NCBI RefSeq assembly: GCF_020510665.1
Contig: NZ_CP075187.1
Span: 186,001-250,000, forward strand
Direction of reading: 5' to 3'
Length of the DNA: 64,000 nucleotides
From: Dechloromonas denitrificans
GTDB lineage: Bacteria; Pseudomonadota; Gammaproteobacteria; Burkholderiales; Rhodocyclaceae
Position 1 is the first letter of the stretch, and each line of letters opens with the position of its first letter. Below the pieces are notes generated by a model. That model did no database searches, had not been told where the DNA came from, and saw nothing but the letters and a program-made list of their open reading frames with translations. A program made the position numbers and the translations under genes. This document shows positions 63,002 through 64,000 of this stretch, one piece after another.

Positions 63002-63669
63002 GCGCCTTGTTTCCTGAGGAAATTGCCGAGTATCTAAAAGATAACCCGGGCTTTTTTGAGCACTATGCCGATCTGATGGCGCAGATTTTCGTCCCACATC
63101 CACACGGCGGGCGGGCTGTTTCGCTGGTCGAGCGGCAAATGCTGACCCTGCGCGAGAAAAATCGCCAGACGGAAACCAAACTGGCCGAACTGATTGCTTT
63201 CGGCGAGGAAAACGATGCAATTAGCGAGAAAGTGCATCGCCTTGCCGTGGGCCTGGTGGCGGCTGAAACTTTTCAGGCGGTGATCCACCTGCTCAATTTT
63301 CACCTGCGCGATGATTTCTCCGTGCCGCACGTTGCCTTGCGCCTGTGGAACAAGCCGGCCGACATCGATGATTTGCCCGAATTTGCGGCAGTGAGCGAAG
63401 AGTTGCAGGTGTTTGCCGAAACGCTGGCGCGCCCTTACTGCGGCTCGACCGCCGGGTTCGGAACGGCCTCCTGGTTCGGCGAACATGCCAGCCATATTCG
63501 GTCGCAGGCGCTGATCGCCTTGCGTAACGGTGGCGGAACGATCGGCATGATTGCCCTGGGTAGCGAAGAGGCACAACGCTTCTACGCTGACATGGGGACG
63601 CTTTATCTGGAGCGTCTCGGCGAAATGGTCTCTGCCGCGCTGGCTCGGGTCACCAAGAGCGTGCTGTGA
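62998..63669 (+). CDS. DUF484 family protein
   Basis: The 223-residue protein matches the DUF484 (YigA) family: [42 protein letters not shown], a coiled-coil stretch, then a GAF-like domain. The function is unknown. It overlaps dapF by 4 bp and xerC by 4 bp; its place between dapF and xerC is conserved in proteobacteria. Confidence 0.85.
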   Translation: MSALFPEEIAEYLKDNPGFFEHYADLMAQIFVPHPHGGRAVSLVERQMLTLREKNRQTETKLAELIAFGEENDAISEKVHRLAVGLVAAETFQAVIHLLNFHLRDDFSVPHVALRLWNKPADIDDLPEFAAVSEELQVFAETLARPYCGSTAGFGTASWFGEHASHIRSQALIALRNGGGTIGMIALGSEEAQRFYADMGTLYLERLGEMVSAALARVTKSVL

Positions 63670-64000
63670 CAGCGCTTTCTGCCGTCGATGCTTACCTGGC
63701 CGAGTTGGCCGAGCAACGGCGGCAGTCACCGCATACCATCAGCAATTACGGCCGTGATTTGCGGCGGCTGGTGATGCTGGCCGGCGAACTGCCCTTGGCG
63801 GACATTCGCCTGCATCACGTTCGGCGTTTTATCGGGCAGTTGCACGCCCAAGGCTTGTCCGGCCGCTCAATTGCCCGCCTGCTGTCTGCCTGGCGCGGAT
63901 TTTTCTCCTGGCTGGGGCAGCACGATGCGGTGCCGGCCAATCCCTGTGAAGGACTTCGGCCTCCCAAGTCGCCCAGGCATTTGCCGAATGCCCTGTTGGT
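63666..64000 (+). CDS. xerC: Tyrosine recombinase XerC, N-terminal part
   Basis: Only about 111 codons are present before the right edge. The start is GTG at 63666, overlapping the DUF484 stop. The visible part is the SAM-like core-binding domain (VDAYLAELAEQRRQSPHTISNYGRDLRRL, VRRFIGQLHAQGLSGRSIARLLSAWRGFFSWL). The catalytic tyrosine domain lies outside the window. With XerD it resolves chromosome dimers at dif. The dapF-DUF484 neighbours support XerC rather than another integrase. Confidence 0.9.
   Translation, partial: MTALSAVDAYLAELAEQRRQSPHTISNYGRDLRRLVMLAGELPLADIRLHHVRRFIGQLHAQGLSGRSIARLLSAWRGFFSWLGQHDAVPANPCEGLRPPKSPRHLPNALL

Overview
The window looks like a chromosomal segment of a GC-rich betaproteobacterium, most like Dechloromonas and its relatives (Rhodocyclales). 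This rests on gene content: a multicomponent phenol hydroxylase, several TRAP importers, an SAH-riboswitch-controlled ahcY-yvlD-tlyA-metF operon, a dapF-DUF484-xerC cluster and two LpxL-type acyltransferases. I see no insertion sequence, prophage, CRISPR array or rRNA. The species assignment is inference.

Layout. 0-4.8 kb: a minus-strand operon of a TRAP importer plus 5-oxoprolinase subunits (pxpB, and pxpC cut by the left edge), with a divergent MarR-like regulator. 4.9-11.3 kb: a complete RND efflux operon and its TetR regulator. 11.5-13.7 kb: glutathione peroxidase, a gamma-carbonic-anhydrase/PaaY-like protein and a divergent IclR regulator. 13.8-17.9 kb: a branched-chain-type ABC importer (livH, livM, livG, livF) whose LivF carries an N-terminal hemerythrin HHE domain; a 19-codon leader ORF overlaps livH and no binding protein is present. 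18.0-35.7 kb: the central aromatic-degradation island. It holds HpaR-like MarR and HpaA-like AraC regulators, the six-gene phenol hydroxylase operon, a TRAP importer, and a full homoprotocatechuate meta-cleavage route down to succinate semialdehyde dehydrogenase, with two tandem HpaD dioxygenases. 35.8-42.2 kb: accessory genes, including a Bcr/CflA transporter, a XylS-like AraC regulator with matching direct repeats upstream of an orphan DctP, a class II aldolase, and a MAPEG-MFS-GlcG set. 42.3-64 kb: mainly housekeeping genes (argD, thioesterase, acetoacetyl-CoA synthetase, trhP, rng, proQ-like, rsmJ, two tRNA-Lys, mscS, metF/tlyA/ahcY, an HD-GYP protein, metK, lpxL pair, dapF, xerC).

How the parts fit. 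The island appears to import an aromatic acid, hydroxylate the phenol ring with a diiron monooxygenase rather than the usual flavin-dependent HpaBC, cleave homoprotocatechuate, and deliver pyruvate and succinate. Copies of one 18-bp palindrome (consensus TCACTAACATGTTAGTGA) overlap the promoters of the AraC gene, the phenol hydroxylase operon, the TRAP-hpa operon and possibly the MAPEG operon, which points to one local regulon, probably under the HpaR-like repressor. In the methionine cycle region, an SAH riboswitch precedes ahcY and a SAM-II-type element precedes metK. The two methyl-cycle enzymes would therefore be set by opposite metabolites through RNA.
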